NCBI RefSeq assembly: GCF_024399315.1
Contig: NZ_CP075170.1
Span: 3,286,001-3,350,000 of the forward strand
Source: Chryseobacterium sp. MA9
GTDB lineage: Bacteria > Bacteroidota > Bacteroidia > Flavobacteriales > Weeksellaceae
Direction: 5' to 3'
DNA length: 64,000 bases
Shown: positions 50,628 through 60,461 of the stretch, piece by piece
Layout of the letters: each line of letters opens with the position of its first letter
Numbering within the stretch: the first letter of the stretch is position 1
Notes under the pieces: model-generated
What the model was told of the DNA's origin: nothing
Database searches by the model: none
Seen by the model: the letters and a program-made list of their open reading frames with translations, nothing else
Program-made: the position numbers and the translations under genes

Positions 50628-51492
50628 AGAAAAATGGGTTCTTCTGATTATCCTGAGTATTATCTGGGGATCATCCTTTATTTTGATTAAAAAATCTCTC
50701 GAGCATTTTAATCCTTTTCAGGTAGGTTCTTTAAGAGTTCTTATTGCCGGGATTATTTTGCTTCCAATTGCCATTTCAAATTATAAGCTTTTCCCCAAAA
50801 AACATCTGAAGTGGTTAATTTTGGCTGCTTTTACAGGAAATTTTATTCCGATGTTCCTTTTTCCGATCGCAGAAACTGAAGTCAGCAGCAGTATTGCGGG
50901 AATCATCAACTCTATGATGCCTATTTTTGTGATTATTGTAGGAGGATTGGTATGGAAGTTCGAGACGACAAAAAAACAAATTATAGGAACATTAATAAGC
51001 TTCACAGGAGTCTGCATTCTTGCATTTGGCGGCGGTGATGGCGGGGAACTGAAAATGATCCCAATCCTGCTGTTATTATTAGCTACTTTATGTTATGCCC
51101 TGAGTACAACGACTGTCAAATCAAAGCTTATGGAGGTTTCTTCCACTGTTTTATCAGCTTTTGTGTTCTCATTTGTTTTGTTATTTCCTTCTATTATTGC
51201 ATTGACAGGCACCGGATTCTTTTCGGAATTCAGTTTTTCGAAAGATAATCTGCTGGGCCTTATGTTTGTGAGTCTTTTATCGGTTTTCGGAACCGGACTG
51301 GCGATGATGATGAATTATCGCTTGCTGAAAGTTTCCACCCCTCTTTTTGCATCTACAGTTACTTTAGTAATGCCTATTGTTGCTATTATATGGGGAATTT
51401 TAGATGGTGAAAAACTGACTTATTTACAATTTATAGGAGCAGGAATCATTATTGCCGGGCTACTATTTTTAAGAACAAATTCAAAAAAGTAA
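50614..51492 (+). CDS. EamA/DMT superfamily transporter
   Basis: 292 residues with ten membrane segments in two EamA repeats (about 7-140 and 150-288). The first repeat opens with LLIILSIIWGSSFILIKKSL, and FIPMFLFPIAETEVSSSIAG is typical of the drug/metabolite exporter family. The substrate cannot be deduced. Its start overlaps aat, suggesting translational coupling. Confidence 0.93.
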   Translation: MNADKEKWVLLIILSIIWGSSFILIKKSLEHFNPFQVGSLRVLIAGIILLPIAISNYKLFPKKHLKWLILAAFTGNFIPMFLFPIAETEVSSSIAGIINSMMPIFVIIVGGLVWKFETTKKQIIGTLISFTGVCILAFGGGDGGELKMIPILLLLLATLCYALSTTTVKSKLMEVSSTVLSAFVFSFVLLFPSIIALTGTGFFSEFSFSKDNLLGLMFVSLLSVFGTGLAMMMNYRLLKVSTPLFASTVTLVMPIVAIIWGILDGEKLTYLQFIGAGIIIAGLLFLRTNSKK

Positions 51493-51512
51493 AATCATAT
51501 TATAATTTAAAT

Positions 51513-51520
51513 TATATTTG
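51513..51520 (+). promoter_or_regulatory. promoter -7 element for the YD-like lipoprotein gene
   Basis: TATATTTG, perfect TAnnTTTG, 19 bases before the ATG at 51540. Confidence 0.6.
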
Positions 51521-51539
51521 ACCGATTTAACTTATAACT

Positions 51540-52406
51540 ATGAAAAAAATTCTACTTTGTGGCTCAATAGCCTTATTAACACTTTCGTGTTCTTCATCTG
51601 ATGATACTCCTTTTGACAACAGCGACCCTTCCAATCAAAGTGTAATTCTTCCTACAAGGATGACTATGGATGGTATTGTAATGAAAATCAATTACAACGG
51701 AACTAAAATCATCAGCATGATGAACAACATTAATCATGGGCAAAGAATTGAATTCACTTATACTGATGATTATGTTACCGGTATTAAACATTACGAAAAT
51801 AACGTTCTTGAAAGCGCAGTTGAATACAGCTATTCCAACGGGCGTATGGCAACAGCGGTTACGAAGGAATATTCTACTACCGGGACAGTACAGAACACGG
51901 TTACATTCACCTACACTTATACAAGCACTACAGAAATTAGTGTAAAAAGACAAACGAATTCGGGAGCTGCCGGTTCTTCTACCATTAACAGTGTATTCAC
52001 ATACAGCAATGGAAATATGGTAAGCAATGTAGGCTCAGGCACCGGAACCATAAATGGAAATACCGTTAATTATACAGAAACGGAGACCTACACTTACACA
52101 GATAAAAACTATCCTTTTAAAAATGTAAAGGGCTTTGATAAAATTATATTCAATGGAAATGAAAGCAGCGATGGAGTAAGCATGTTATTTTCGAATATAA
52201 AGAACAGCTTAAGCACTTATAAAGGAGTATTCACTAATACTACAGCCGGAGGGGGAACCGGAAGCGGAACGACTTCTCATAAATATACCACCACATTTAA
52301 TACCGCAGGTTATCCGTCTGTAGAAGACAGACAGCTACTTGATATTAATGGAAACCCTCTTACAAGTGCTCCTGACAAATTCATTTATGAATACAACTAT
52401 CAATAA
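51540..52406 (+). CDS. lipoprotein with YD/Rhs-like beta repeats
   Basis: 288 residues. Lipobox LTLSC (Cys17) followed by SSSDD. The body has alternating short strands typical of Rhs/YD-type or DUF4595-type repeats (EFTYTDDYVTGIKHY, EYSYSNGRMATAVTK, VFTYSNGNMVSNVG, ending KFIYEYNY). Probably a surface-anchored beta-rich protein of unknown role. Monocistronic, with its own promoter and terminator. Confidence 0.8.
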   Translation: MKKILLCGSIALLTLSCSSSDDTPFDNSDPSNQSVILPTRMTMDGIVMKINYNGTKIISMMNNINHGQRIEFTYTDDYVTGIKHYENNVLESAVEYSYSNGRMATAVTKEYSTTGTVQNTVTFTYTYTSTTEISVKRQTNSGAAGSSTINSVFTYSNGNMVSNVGSGTGTINGNTVNYTETETYTYTDKNYPFKNVKGFDKIIFNGNESSDGVSMLFSNIKNSLSTYKGVFTNTTAGGGTGSGTTSHKYTTTFNTAGYPSVEDRQLLDINGNPLTSAPDKFIYEYNYQ

Positions 52407-52408
52407 AA

Positions 52409-52432
52409 AAAACCTGCATTTCTGCAGGTTTT
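52409..52432. terminator. bidirectional intrinsic terminator
   Basis: 10-bp arms AAAACCTGCA / TGCAGGTTTT with loop TTTC, between the convergent lipoprotein and TPR genes. Confidence 0.9.
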
Positions 52433-52451
52433 CTATTATTTTTAGATTAGT

Positions 52452-53834
52452 CTAGTTCTTTTTCCTCACTTTAGTAGCCTTAACTTTTTTCACTTCATCT
52501 TTAATAAAAGGATATTTTTTCTGCATATCCTTAACTAAAGACGGATCAAGGTCTAATGCTTTCTGAAGTGATTCTGTTCCTTTATCCTGATCTTTCAGAT
52601 TGAAAAAACAATTACTCAACTGATAAAACAGCTCAGCTCTGTGATGCTTTTTTATGGCACTATTCAAAACAGTTACCGCATCTTCGTACTCTCCTACCAA
52701 CATCAAAACTTCTGAGTAGGCATACCAGTTGTAGAACCTTGTAGGTTCCGCATCCACCAGCTTTTTAAGACAGGAAAGGCTTTCTTCAAACTTTCCTGAA
52801 TCGATGAATAAAAACGCTAATCTTTTTTGATAATCAAGATTGTTTTCATTCAGCTGGGTAGCTTCTTTAGCATAATGCAAAGCTTCAGACATTCCGCCCA
52901 TTTCTTCATAAAGGTAAGACTGCTCCATCATTGCAAGATAAAACTGAGGGTCTTCTCTCAATGATTTCTGGAATGCGTTTAAAGCTAGAATAGGCTGTTT
53001 TAGCGCCTTATTGCACAATCCGATCTTATAAAAAGTAAATGCTTTTGTGTATTCCAGCTCCAGCATTTCTTCATAAGTGTCGATAGCTTTCTGGTATTGT
53101 CCCATCGCCTCATAACAAGCTGATTTATTGGCATACACTCCTACGGAGTTTGAATTGATTGCCAACAAATAATCGTAGCCTCTTATGGCTTCATCATAAT
53201 TTTTCCTGTTGAAATAGAATTGTCCGTATTCAAACCAAGCGGTTTCAGAATAAGGGAATTCATCTAAATATTCATTAAGAAAGGCTATAGCCTCCTCGCT
53301 CTTATTCAGGTCACTGAAACACACCATACAGTTTTCCAGCGAATATTCATCCGTTGGATCTTCTTTCAGTGCTTTTCTGTAATGTTTAAGTGCGTTAAAA
53401 GGATCTCCGAGATTCACATATTCATCCGCAATAAAGTTGTGGAGAAAGTTTTCTTCTTCCTCTAATGTCAAAGCTTTTTTACAAATTTCAATGGATTTTC
53501 TGGGATTTCCTAAGCTCGAATAATATTTGGCGTAACAAACCAAAAAGTCAGTGTTCTCCATAGAAGCACCTTTTAACTCGTTGATAAGTTCCTTCGCCAT
53601 ATTATACTCTTCCCACTCCAGAAGGATCTCAAGTCTTTTGATCTTAATATCCAACGAATTGGGATGAAGCTTTAGACCATAATTAACCGCCATATCAGCG
53701 TAATTAAAATCACCAAGCTCCAAATAATAAACAATAATGTCTTCTAACTCTTCTGTATCAAAGTAGAATTCGTCATTGTTTTCCATCATTTCCTCGAACT
53801 TTTTTACAAGTTCATTTCCAAAATACTCTTCCAA
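52452..53834 (-). CDS. tetratricopeptide repeat (TPR) protein
   Basis: 460 residues made of about eleven consecutive TPR units from residue 30 to 440 (for example YNMAKELINELKGA, AWFEYGQFYFNRKNYDEAIR, AFTFYKIGLCNKALKQP). No signal peptide. The tail is Lys-rich (KKVKATKVRKKN). Such all-TPR proteins act as scaffolds; the partner is unknown. Confidence 0.9.
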   Translation of the reverse strand: MEEYFGNELVKKFEEMMENNDEFYFDTEELEDIIVYYLELGDFNYADMAVNYGLKLHPNSLDIKIKRLEILLEWEEYNMAKELINELKGASMENTDFLVCYAKYYSSLGNPRKSIEICKKALTLEEEENFLHNFIADEYVNLGDPFNALKHYRKALKEDPTDEYSLENCMVCFSDLNKSEEAIAFLNEYLDEFPYSETAWFEYGQFYFNRKNYDEAIRGYDYLLAINSNSVGVYANKSACYEAMGQYQKAIDTYEEMLELEYTKAFTFYKIGLCNKALKQPILALNAFQKSLREDPQFYLAMMEQSYLYEEMGGMSEALHYAKEATQLNENNLDYQKRLAFLFIDSGKFEESLSCLKKLVDAEPTRFYNWYAYSEVLMLVGEYEDAVTVLNSAIKKHHRAELFYQLSNCFFNLKDQDKGTESLQKALDLDPSLVKDMQKKYPFIKDEVKKVKATKVRKKN

Positions 53835-54041
53835 TAGTGTCCTCTTTGTCGGCCTGATGTCTGAATTTGCTTACAAACCTCGGCAAACGGTTAGTTAATA
53901 ATACATCTGAAACTGATATTCAAATATTTATGCAAAGTTGCAACTTTTTTTTGAATTTTCCATTTCATAAATTTCTATTATAAAAATAGTAAAAAAAGAA
54001 AACCGATAAAAGGATTGTGGATAAAAAAATGGAAATTGGGG

Positions 54042-55010
54042 TTAAATTCTTATGACGAGACGTTTTCCGCTTTGTATCTCAGCATTCCAGGAGGCTTCGA
54101 TATTTTTAATATCAACGTCTTCTGTTTCCATTTTAATTTTTCCTTCTACAGCTGCCTGATACATTTCCGGAATGATTTCTGAAAAAAGAAGTGCAGATTC
54201 TTCTTTCGTCCAGCTTCCCAACCCTGATCCGGAAATCTGAATATCAGTCCCTCTGAGAATCTGTGAAGAAAGCTGAATAGTATCTCCGCTCATTCCTCCT
54301 ATTGTTACCAGTTTTGTTTTATGGGAAAAAGTTCCGTCTCCTTTAAAGGCGGACAATATCATTTCTACAGAATGGCCCCAGATATAATCCAAAATAATAT
54401 CTATAGGCGTCTGGTTGTGAATTTCTTTTATTTTTTGTTTAAAATCATGATCATCCAGCTTGAGTGAAATCACCTCATCAGCACCCAACTCAAGTAAAGA
54501 CTGCAAAGATTCTTCATTTCTACCGGTAACGATGACCCTTCCAGCTCCATATAGTTTGGCAATCTGAACAGCGATTCTGCCTGTAATTCCTGTTGCTCCA
54601 TTAATCAGGACAGTATTTCCCGGCTGCAGTCCGGCCTTGAATTTCAAAGCCATCGCTGATCCCATAACAGCGTTTGGCAATGCGGCTGCTAAAGAAAAAT
54701 CCAGCTCTTCAGGAATCAGAATGATCATTTTTTTATCTACTGCGGCTTTTTCGGATACAGTTCCTTTTTTGCTGAAAAAATAGACTTTATTTCCGTTTTC
54801 AAGATATCCTGCTCCATCTGTTCCAATAATTGTTGGCTGATGCTCCTGGTTTTCTGTTGAATAGTGATTTCCACCTGCTCTGGCTTTGTCAAGATTTTTA
54901 ATGGAGGCTGCTTTTACTGAAACCAAAATTTCATTTTCCTGTACTTCAGGCTCTGGGAAATCCATGTATTGAGGGATGCTTCCTTTTTCAAATACTACTG
55001 CTGCTTTCAT
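54042..55010 (-). CDS. zinc-independent quinone oxidoreductase (MDR family)
   Basis: 322 residues. GroES-like N-terminus (PEVQENEILVSVKAASI) without the zinc-ligand cysteines of alcohol dehydrogenases, then the NADPH-binding loop VLINGATGITGRIAVQIAKL with GAGRVIVTGRN. Likely reduces quinones or enones with NADPH. A Crp-family gene lies 104 bases upstream on the same strand and may regulate it. Confidence 0.9.
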   Translation of the reverse strand: MKAAVVFEKGSIPQYMDFPEPEVQENEILVSVKAASIKNLDKARAGGNHYSTENQEHQPTIIGTDGAGYLENGNKVYFFSKKGTVSEKAAVDKKMIILIPEELDFSLAAALPNAVMGSAMALKFKAGLQPGNTVLINGATGITGRIAVQIAKLYGAGRVIVTGRNEESLQSLLELGADEVISLKLDDHDFKQKIKEIHNQTPIDIILDYIWGHSVEMILSAFKGDGTFSHKTKLVTIGGMSGDTIQLSSQILRGTDIQISGSGLGSWTKEESALLFSEIIPEMYQAAVEGKIKMETEDVDIKNIEASWNAEIQSGKRLVIRI

Positions 55011-55027
55011 TCTTTTAATTTTTTATA

Positions 55028-55035
55028 CAAAATTA
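55028..55035 (-). promoter_or_regulatory. promoter -7 element for the quinone oxidoreductase gene
   Basis: The minus strand reads TAATTTTG 17 bases before the start codon at 55010. Confidence 0.5.
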
Positions 55036-55114
55036 GGAGGGAAGAAGGCTGCGAAGCGATAACATTTGTTATCAGTTTGGGAAAGGGAGCTGGAAGGGAG
55101 GAGGCTGGGAGTTA

Positions 55115-55693
55115 TTAAGGTCCTTCTTTCAGTATTTTACTTTTAATTCTGCTGAGATGTACCGTAGTAATACCAAGATAGGAGGCAATATAATGCTGGG
55201 GAACTCTTTTGATAATCTCCGGCTTTTGTTTAACCAGGTTCAGGTATCTCTGCTGAGGCGTATCTTTAATGAAGGAAAAGAAATGTTTCATATAATCGAA
55301 TACTCTTTCAAAAAGAGCATCCATAAAGAGATTTCTGAGCTCTGGATTTTCATAGACTTCTTCCAGGAAAGCTTCTACATCAGGTTTGTTGATTCTGTAT
55401 AAAATACAGGGCTCTATGGTCTCAAATGACACCATGCTTGGTAAGCCTTTTTTAAAGCTTTCAAGGGAAGAAAACATTGTATTTTCAAGAAAAAACTGGA
55501 ATGTTACGTCTTTTCCGTCATTATTATACCATGCTCTCACCATTCCCTTTTCAATATAATAGGCATTACAGGAAACCTCATCTTCTTTTAAAAGTAAGGT
55601 TTTGGCAGGAACTTCCATGCGTTCAAAGCTGCCCAGGAATTTTCTCCATTTTTCTTTAGGGAAGGGAAACTTTTTTTTGATATGCTCAAACAT
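55115..55693 (-). CDS. Crp/Fnr family transcriptional regulator
   Basis: 192 residues from the ATG at 55693 (MFEHIKKKF). The in-frame ATG at 55720 lies in the loop of the glmM terminator and is rejected. A cyclic-nucleotide-binding-like barrel (about 20-115: PAKTLLLKEDEVSCNAYYIE, VTFQFFLENTMF) precedes a shortened HTH (YIASYLGITTVHLSRIKSKI). No Fnr-type cysteines. The ligand is unknown; such Bacteroidota proteins often act on an adjacent oxidoreductase. Confidence 0.9.
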   Translation of the reverse strand: MFEHIKKKFPFPKEKWRKFLGSFERMEVPAKTLLLKEDEVSCNAYYIEKGMVRAWYNNDGKDVTFQFFLENTMFSSLESFKKGLPSMVSFETIEPCILYRINKPDVEAFLEEVYENPELRNLFMDALFERVFDYMKHFFSFIKDTPQQRYLNLVKQKPEIIKRVPQHYIASYLGITTVHLSRIKSKILKEGP

Positions 55694-55702
55694 GTCTGAT
55701 AT

Positions 55703-55730
55703 AAAAAAGAACGGACTCATTGTCCGTTCT
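55703..55730 (-). terminator. terminator after glmM
   Basis: AGAACGGAC / GTCCGTTCT arms with loop AATGA on the minus strand, followed by TTTTTT. Its position fixes the start of the Crp-family gene downstream. Confidence 0.85.
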
Positions 55731-55742
55731 TCTTGTATTTTT

Positions 55743-57125
55743 TTAGATTAAACTCTTAATTTTAGCAATGATATCATCTCCTAACTGATCAGCTTCTTCC
55801 TGAGATTGAGCTTCAGTATAAATTCTGATAATTGGCTCTGTATTAGATTTTCTAAGATGAACCCAATTGTTTTCAAAGTCTATTTTAACACCATCTACTG
55901 TAGAAACTTCTTCATTCTGATATTCCTGCTCCATTTTGCTTAAAATAGCATCTACATCAATCTCCGGAGTCAGTTCTATCTTCTTTTTACCCATGAAATA
56001 GCTTGGGTATCCTGCTCTCAGTTCAGAAACAGTTTTATTTTCTTTGGCTAAATGCGTTAAGAATAGGGCAACTCCCACCAAAGAGTCTCTTCCGTAATGT
56101 AAATCAGGATAGATAATTCCTCCGTTTCCTTCTCCACCTATGACGGCATTTTTTTCTTTCATTAAAGTCACTACGTTTACTTCTCCCACAGCACTGGCAA
56201 AGTATTCTGAGTCATGCGAACGTGCCACATCTCTCAAAGCACGGCTAGAAGAAAGATTGGAAATAGCTGCCCCTTTTTTGTGTTTCAACAGATAATCAGC
56301 AACTGCAACCAAGGTATATTCTTCACCGAACATTTCGCCCTTTTCATCAATCAGGGCCAATCTGTCTACATCCGGATCTACTACAACTCCTACGTCTGCA
56401 TTTTCTTTCTTCATCAATTCACAGATGTCTCCCAAATGTTCTTTCAAAGGTTCAGGATTGTGTGGGAAATGTCCTGTAGGCTCACAGTACAATTTGATGG
56501 TTTCACAGCCTAATTTATCCAAAAGCATAGGAATGGCAATACCTCCTGTAGAGTTTACCGCATCCAGAGCTACTTTAAAGTTTTTAGCTTTGATCGCTTC
56601 TACATCTACCATTGGTAAATCCAGGATCTGCTGAATATGGATATCAAAAGCATCGTCTCTTGTTTCATATTTTCCAAGATCATCTACTTCTGCATAATTG
56701 AAGTCTTCACTTTCTGCTAAAGCCAATACCTCAGCACCGTTTTCCCCAGTGATGAATTCACCTTTTTCGTTCAATAATTTAAGGGCATTCCACTGTTTTG
56801 GGTTGTGGGAAGCGGTAAGGATGATTCCTCCGTCTGCATTCAGCTCAGGAACCATTATTTCAACTGTTGGCGTTGTAGAAAGGCCAAGATCTACCACATT
56901 AATCCCCAATCCCTGCAAGGTAGCAGTAACTAAAGAAGAAACCATCTGACCAGAAATTCTGGCGTCTCTTCCGATGACAAGGGTAAGATCTTTTTTGTTT
57001 TTATTATTTTGAAGCCAGGTTCCGAATGCGGATGCGAATTTTACTACATCCAGCGGTGTTAAGTTATCATTTACCCTTCCACCAATGGTTCCGCGAATTC
57101 CGGAAATAGATTTTATTAATGACAT
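55743..57125 (-). CDS. glmM: phosphoglucosamine mutase
   Basis: 460 residues, alpha-D-phosphohexomutase family. The phosphoserine motif is TASHNPKQWNALK, the metal loop VVDPDVDRLAL, the sugar-binding loop GGEGNGGIIYP and the phosphate-binding C-terminal RKSNTEPIIRIYTEA. The GEGNGG form and overall layout favour phosphoglucosamine mutase (GlcN-6-P to GlcN-1-P for peptidoglycan and LPS precursors), though a phosphomannomutase cannot be excluded. Confidence 0.88.
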   Translation of the reverse strand: MSLIKSISGIRGTIGGRVNDNLTPLDVVKFASAFGTWLQNNKNKKDLTLVIGRDARISGQMVSSLVTATLQGLGINVVDLGLSTTPTVEIMVPELNADGGIILTASHNPKQWNALKLLNEKGEFITGENGAEVLALAESEDFNYAEVDDLGKYETRDDAFDIHIQQILDLPMVDVEAIKAKNFKVALDAVNSTGGIAIPMLLDKLGCETIKLYCEPTGHFPHNPEPLKEHLGDICELMKKENADVGVVVDPDVDRLALIDEKGEMFGEEYTLVAVADYLLKHKKGAAISNLSSSRALRDVARSHDSEYFASAVGEVNVVTLMKEKNAVIGGEGNGGIIYPDLHYGRDSLVGVALFLTHLAKENKTVSELRAGYPSYFMGKKKIELTPEIDVDAILSKMEQEYQNEEVSTVDGVKIDFENNWVHLRKSNTEPIIRIYTEAQSQEEADQLGDDIIAKIKSLI

Positions 57126-57167
57126 GATGTTTTTACTTTTATTTTGTTCTTTCTAAATTTTCCAACG

Positions 57168-57175
57168 CAAAGATA
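57168..57175 (-). promoter_or_regulatory. promoter -7 element for glmM
   Basis: The minus strand reads TATCTTTG, a perfect TAnnTTTG, 42 bases before the glmM start. Confidence 0.6.
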
Positions 57176-57193
57176 CTTAAAAGACCTTTCAAC

Positions 57194-58210
57194 TTATAAA
57201 ACCGGAATCTTTTTTTGGATTTTATCGTAGGTATTTTTTACAACTTTCGGTGGTGCAAAACGATACCCTATATATAACAGTCCATAGAGATTATTATTTT
57301 CTACTGTCTGGTTATTTTTCTCATCATAGGCATAGGTCTTAAAATTCATTTTACCTCCGAACAAAAACCGGTCTGTATTGTACCCTACATGAAGGCCTCC
57401 CTGCATTCTTATAGTTGCATACTGGGCATTTTCTTTCGTTCCTTCGTTCTGAATATCCCTGTAACTGGAAAACTTCCCTCCAACTCCGAGCGCCAGATAA
57501 GGTGAAATATTGACATTCTTTCCAATGACCCAATTATAGAAATACCCTATATTTCCGCCGATATTATATTGAGTCTCTTTGCTTTTTACCCCGTCAATTG
57601 TATTTCTGAAAATGGTAAGGTCATAATCAAGAAATGGCACCCAGCTTCCACTGCTTTTCTTCTGCCATTCTCCTTGTGTATAGATACTTCTTGCTGAAAA
57701 ATTTTTATTGAGAATATAGGAGGTAGACCCACCAAAGGTTTGAACCCTTAAATCCGGAAACTGAATGTATGGATCTCTTCCTTCCTGCCATTCAGGGGAC
57801 AGATCTTTCATGTTTTCTACATAAAAACCTCTTACATTTTTATAATAAACATTCTGGATAAATCTTCCCGGAAAAAATCTGAAGCTTAAATCGGTATAAG
57901 AGCTTTTTCCTTTCATTTCATCATCATTATTTCCCTCTAAAAATCTGGGCGAAAATGATACCGTCGCACTTATAATTCTATAATCGACTGAAAAGGATGT
58001 TTTGGTTTTATTATTGATTGAAAGAATTGTCTCATTGGCATTTTTACCTTCTCCTTCCGAGAAAACATAACTCTCGATATTGGTATCAAGATTGACACGA
58101 ATCATCACCTGGTCTGCATAAGACTTGGTATTTGCGGTATCTGACTGTGCTTTTACCTGAGCGGCAAATAAAGAAAATAGGATTAATAATCCTGCTTTAA
58201 ATAAATTCAA
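57194..58210 (-). CDS. DUF4421 family outer-membrane-like protein
   Basis: 338 residues. Signal peptide ends near VKAQ. The remainder alternates polar and aromatic residues in a beta-barrel-like pattern (SYTDLSFRFFPGRFIQNVYY, GGNIGYFYNWVIGKNV, LYGLLYIGYRFAPP) and fits DUF4421, a Bacteroidota family of probable outer-membrane proteins. Function unknown. Confidence 0.82.
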   Translation of the reverse strand: MNLFKAGLLILFSLFAAQVKAQSDTANTKSYADQVMIRVNLDTNIESYVFSEGEGKNANETILSINNKTKTSFSVDYRIISATVSFSPRFLEGNNDDEMKGKSSYTDLSFRFFPGRFIQNVYYKNVRGFYVENMKDLSPEWQEGRDPYIQFPDLRVQTFGGSTSYILNKNFSARSIYTQGEWQKKSSGSWVPFLDYDLTIFRNTIDGVKSKETQYNIGGNIGYFYNWVIGKNVNISPYLALGVGGKFSSYRDIQNEGTKENAQYATIRMQGGLHVGYNTDRFLFGGKMNFKTYAYDEKNNQTVENNNLYGLLYIGYRFAPPKVVKNTYDKIQKKIPVL

Positions 58211-58275
58211 ATTAATAATTTACATTAGAAAAATGAATTTACTACATTTTTTTCAATTATCTGATGAACCTAATA

Positions 58276-58428
58276 TTAAGAACAGCCACAATCTTTATCG
58301 CAGTTGGTTCTTTTGGAGCTGAATTTCTTAGGTGCGAAATTCTTTTTAAGCACTTTAAATAAAGAGTAACAGGCAAATGCTACAATTAATGTAATAAGTA
58401 CGTATTGAATGATTAATGATGATTCCAT
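58276..58428 (-). CDS. FeoB-associated Cys-rich membrane protein
   Basis: 50 residues from the ATG at 58426-58428 (MESSLIIQYVLITLIVAFA). One membrane segment, a basic stretch, and a C-terminal cluster TNCDKDCGCS with four Cys-type positions. Its start overlaps the feoB stop by one base (TAATG). Small proteins of this type accompany FeoB in many genomes and may handle iron or electrons; a longer upstream frame is spurious. Confidence 0.85.
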   Translation of the reverse strand: MESSLIIQYVLITLIVAFACYSLFKVLKKNFAPKKFSSKRTNCDKDCGCS

Positions 58429-60461
58429 TACTTTAAAATCTGATATACTATCATCGACACAAAATATGCCAAACCTGTCATCATGACCACCTGAAAGCCG
58501 GTCCATTTCCAGCTTTTGGTTTCTCTGTAGACTACTGCAAGTGTAGAAACACACTGCATTGCAAATGCATAGAAAAGAAGAACCGAGATTCCGGTTGCAA
58601 AACTGAAGACTTTTTCTCCGTTTGGTTTTACATCTCTTCTCATTTTATCAATTACCTTTACCTCCGGAGCATCATCTTCCAGGCTGTAAAGTGTAGACAT
58701 TGTTCCCACAAATACTTCTCTTGCTACGAAACTTGTAAGAATTCCTACTCCCATTTTCCAATCGTACCCTAACGGAGCGATAGCAGGTTCTATTCCTTTA
58801 CCCATTTTGGCAAGGTAAGAATGATCAAGGTGAACATCTGTTGCTACAAATTCATCTGCTTTCTGGCTTGGCCCGAAATAGCTCAGGAACCAGATAATGA
58901 CACTTACAATGAAAATTATTTTTCCAGCTCCGGTAATAAAGTCCCATACTTTTCCTAAAACCATTTTAAAGTCGTAGCCAAAAAGTGGTTTTTTATAGGC
59001 TGGAAGGTCCATTACCAGATATGTTTTTCCTTTACTTTTAATAAATCTTTTAAGGATTGCTGCGGAGAATAAAGCGACTAAGAAGCCCAGGAGATACATT
59101 CCCATCAAAACCAGCGCTTTATATTTTATTCCTAAAAAAGTTCCTTCTGAGATAATCAGTCCGATAATAATACTATAAACCGGAAGTCTTGCAGAACATG
59201 TCATAAAAGGTGTTACCAAGATGGTAAGCAATCTTTCTTTTACGTTTTCAATATTTCTTGTGGAAATTACCGCAGGAATAGCACAAGCGGTTCCTGATAC
59301 CAGCGGAACAATACTTTTCCCGTTTAGCCCAAACGGACGAAGCAATCTGTCCATTAGGAATACTACTCTAGCCATATATCCTGAATCTTCCAATAGATAA
59401 AGGAAGTACAATAGGATTCCGATCTGTGGTGCAAAAACGACAATTCCTCCTATTCCCGGGACGATTCCGTTTGAAATAAGTGAATTAATAGGTCCTTCAG
59501 GAAGGTGTTCGCTGGTGAATGCTGCAAGCCATGAGAATGTACTTTCGATCCAGTTCATCGGATATTCTGCAAGGAAGAAAACGCTTTGGAAAATAACCAG
59601 TAAGATCGCTAAAAAAACTACATAGCCCCAGAATTTATGTACTAAAACTTTATCCAGTTTTTCAGTTAATAATTCTTTGAATTGGACTTTTTTAGAAATT
59701 ACATCTTCCAGTATTCTGTCTACATTCTGATATCTTCTTACAGTTTCCTGAACCTGTAATCTTTTTGGAACCAAGCTTTTAGAATCAGATTCATTTAGCT
59801 GTTCCATTACTGAGCTTATTCTGCCAAGGTCTGTTCCCAGTGAAAGGCTCATCCAGGCTTTGTATTCATTATCGAAACCTTTATGTGCTGCCAGTTTCTG
59901 AATAAAGTCTCTGTGTTCGTTCGGTGTTTCAAAAGAAACCTGATCTGTTTTTACAAATTCATTATTGTAAACAGCTTCTCTTACTTCCTCAATCCCGATC
60001 TGCTCTTTGGCATTGGTCTGAATAATTTTAATGCCTAATGCTTCGGAAAATTTCTGAATATCTATTGTGATTCCTCTTCTTTCTGCCTGATCAATCTGAT
60101 TGACAATCAGAATCATTGGAATTCCAAGGTCCTGGATCTGTTGAAACAGAAGCAGTCCTCTTTTTAAACTTAGTGCTTCAAGAATATAAACAACTCCTGC
60201 ATAGTTTTTCTGCTCATCAATAAGGTATTTGGAAAAAATAGCTTCATCTTCTGAACTCGGGTAAACGCTGTAAGAACCTGGAAGGTCTATCACCTCAACT
60301 TCTTCATTTTTATAAGCATAGTTCCCCGAATGACTTGCAACGGTAACGCCGGCATAGTTTCCGGTCTTCTGCTTTTTGTTGCAAAGCGTATTAAAAACCG
60401 TTGACTTTCCTACATTAGGATTTCCGACTAAAAGTATCTGTTTTTTCTTGTTTTCCTGCAT
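58428..60461 (-). CDS. feoB: ferrous iron transport protein B
   Basis: 677 residues. N-terminal G domain: GNPNVGKSTVFN (G1), DLPGSYSVYP (G3), NQIDQAE (G4). The membrane domain has about eight to ten segments with the two Gate regions, including PLVSGTACAIPAVISTRNIEN and PFMTCSARLPVYSIII. It imports Fe(II) across the inner membrane. It begins one base inside the feoA stop codon (TAATG), as tight coupling. Confidence 0.97.
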   Translation of the reverse strand: MQENKKKQILLVGNPNVGKSTVFNTLCNKKQKTGNYAGVTVASHSGNYAYKNEEVEVIDLPGSYSVYPSSEDEAIFSKYLIDEQKNYAGVVYILEALSLKRGLLLFQQIQDLGIPMILIVNQIDQAERRGITIDIQKFSEALGIKIIQTNAKEQIGIEEVREAVYNNEFVKTDQVSFETPNEHRDFIQKLAAHKGFDNEYKAWMSLSLGTDLGRISSVMEQLNESDSKSLVPKRLQVQETVRRYQNVDRILEDVISKKVQFKELLTEKLDKVLVHKFWGYVVFLAILLVIFQSVFFLAEYPMNWIESTFSWLAAFTSEHLPEGPINSLISNGIVPGIGGIVVFAPQIGILLYFLYLLEDSGYMARVVFLMDRLLRPFGLNGKSIVPLVSGTACAIPAVISTRNIENVKERLLTILVTPFMTCSARLPVYSIIIGLIISEGTFLGIKYKALVLMGMYLLGFLVALFSAAILKRFIKSKGKTYLVMDLPAYKKPLFGYDFKMVLGKVWDFITGAGKIIFIVSVIIWFLSYFGPSQKADEFVATDVHLDHSYLAKMGKGIEPAIAPLGYDWKMGVGILTSFVAREVFVGTMSTLYSLEDDAPEVKVIDKMRRDVKPNGEKVFSFATGISVLLFYAFAMQCVSTLAVVYRETKSWKWTGFQVVMMTGLAYFVSMIVYQILK

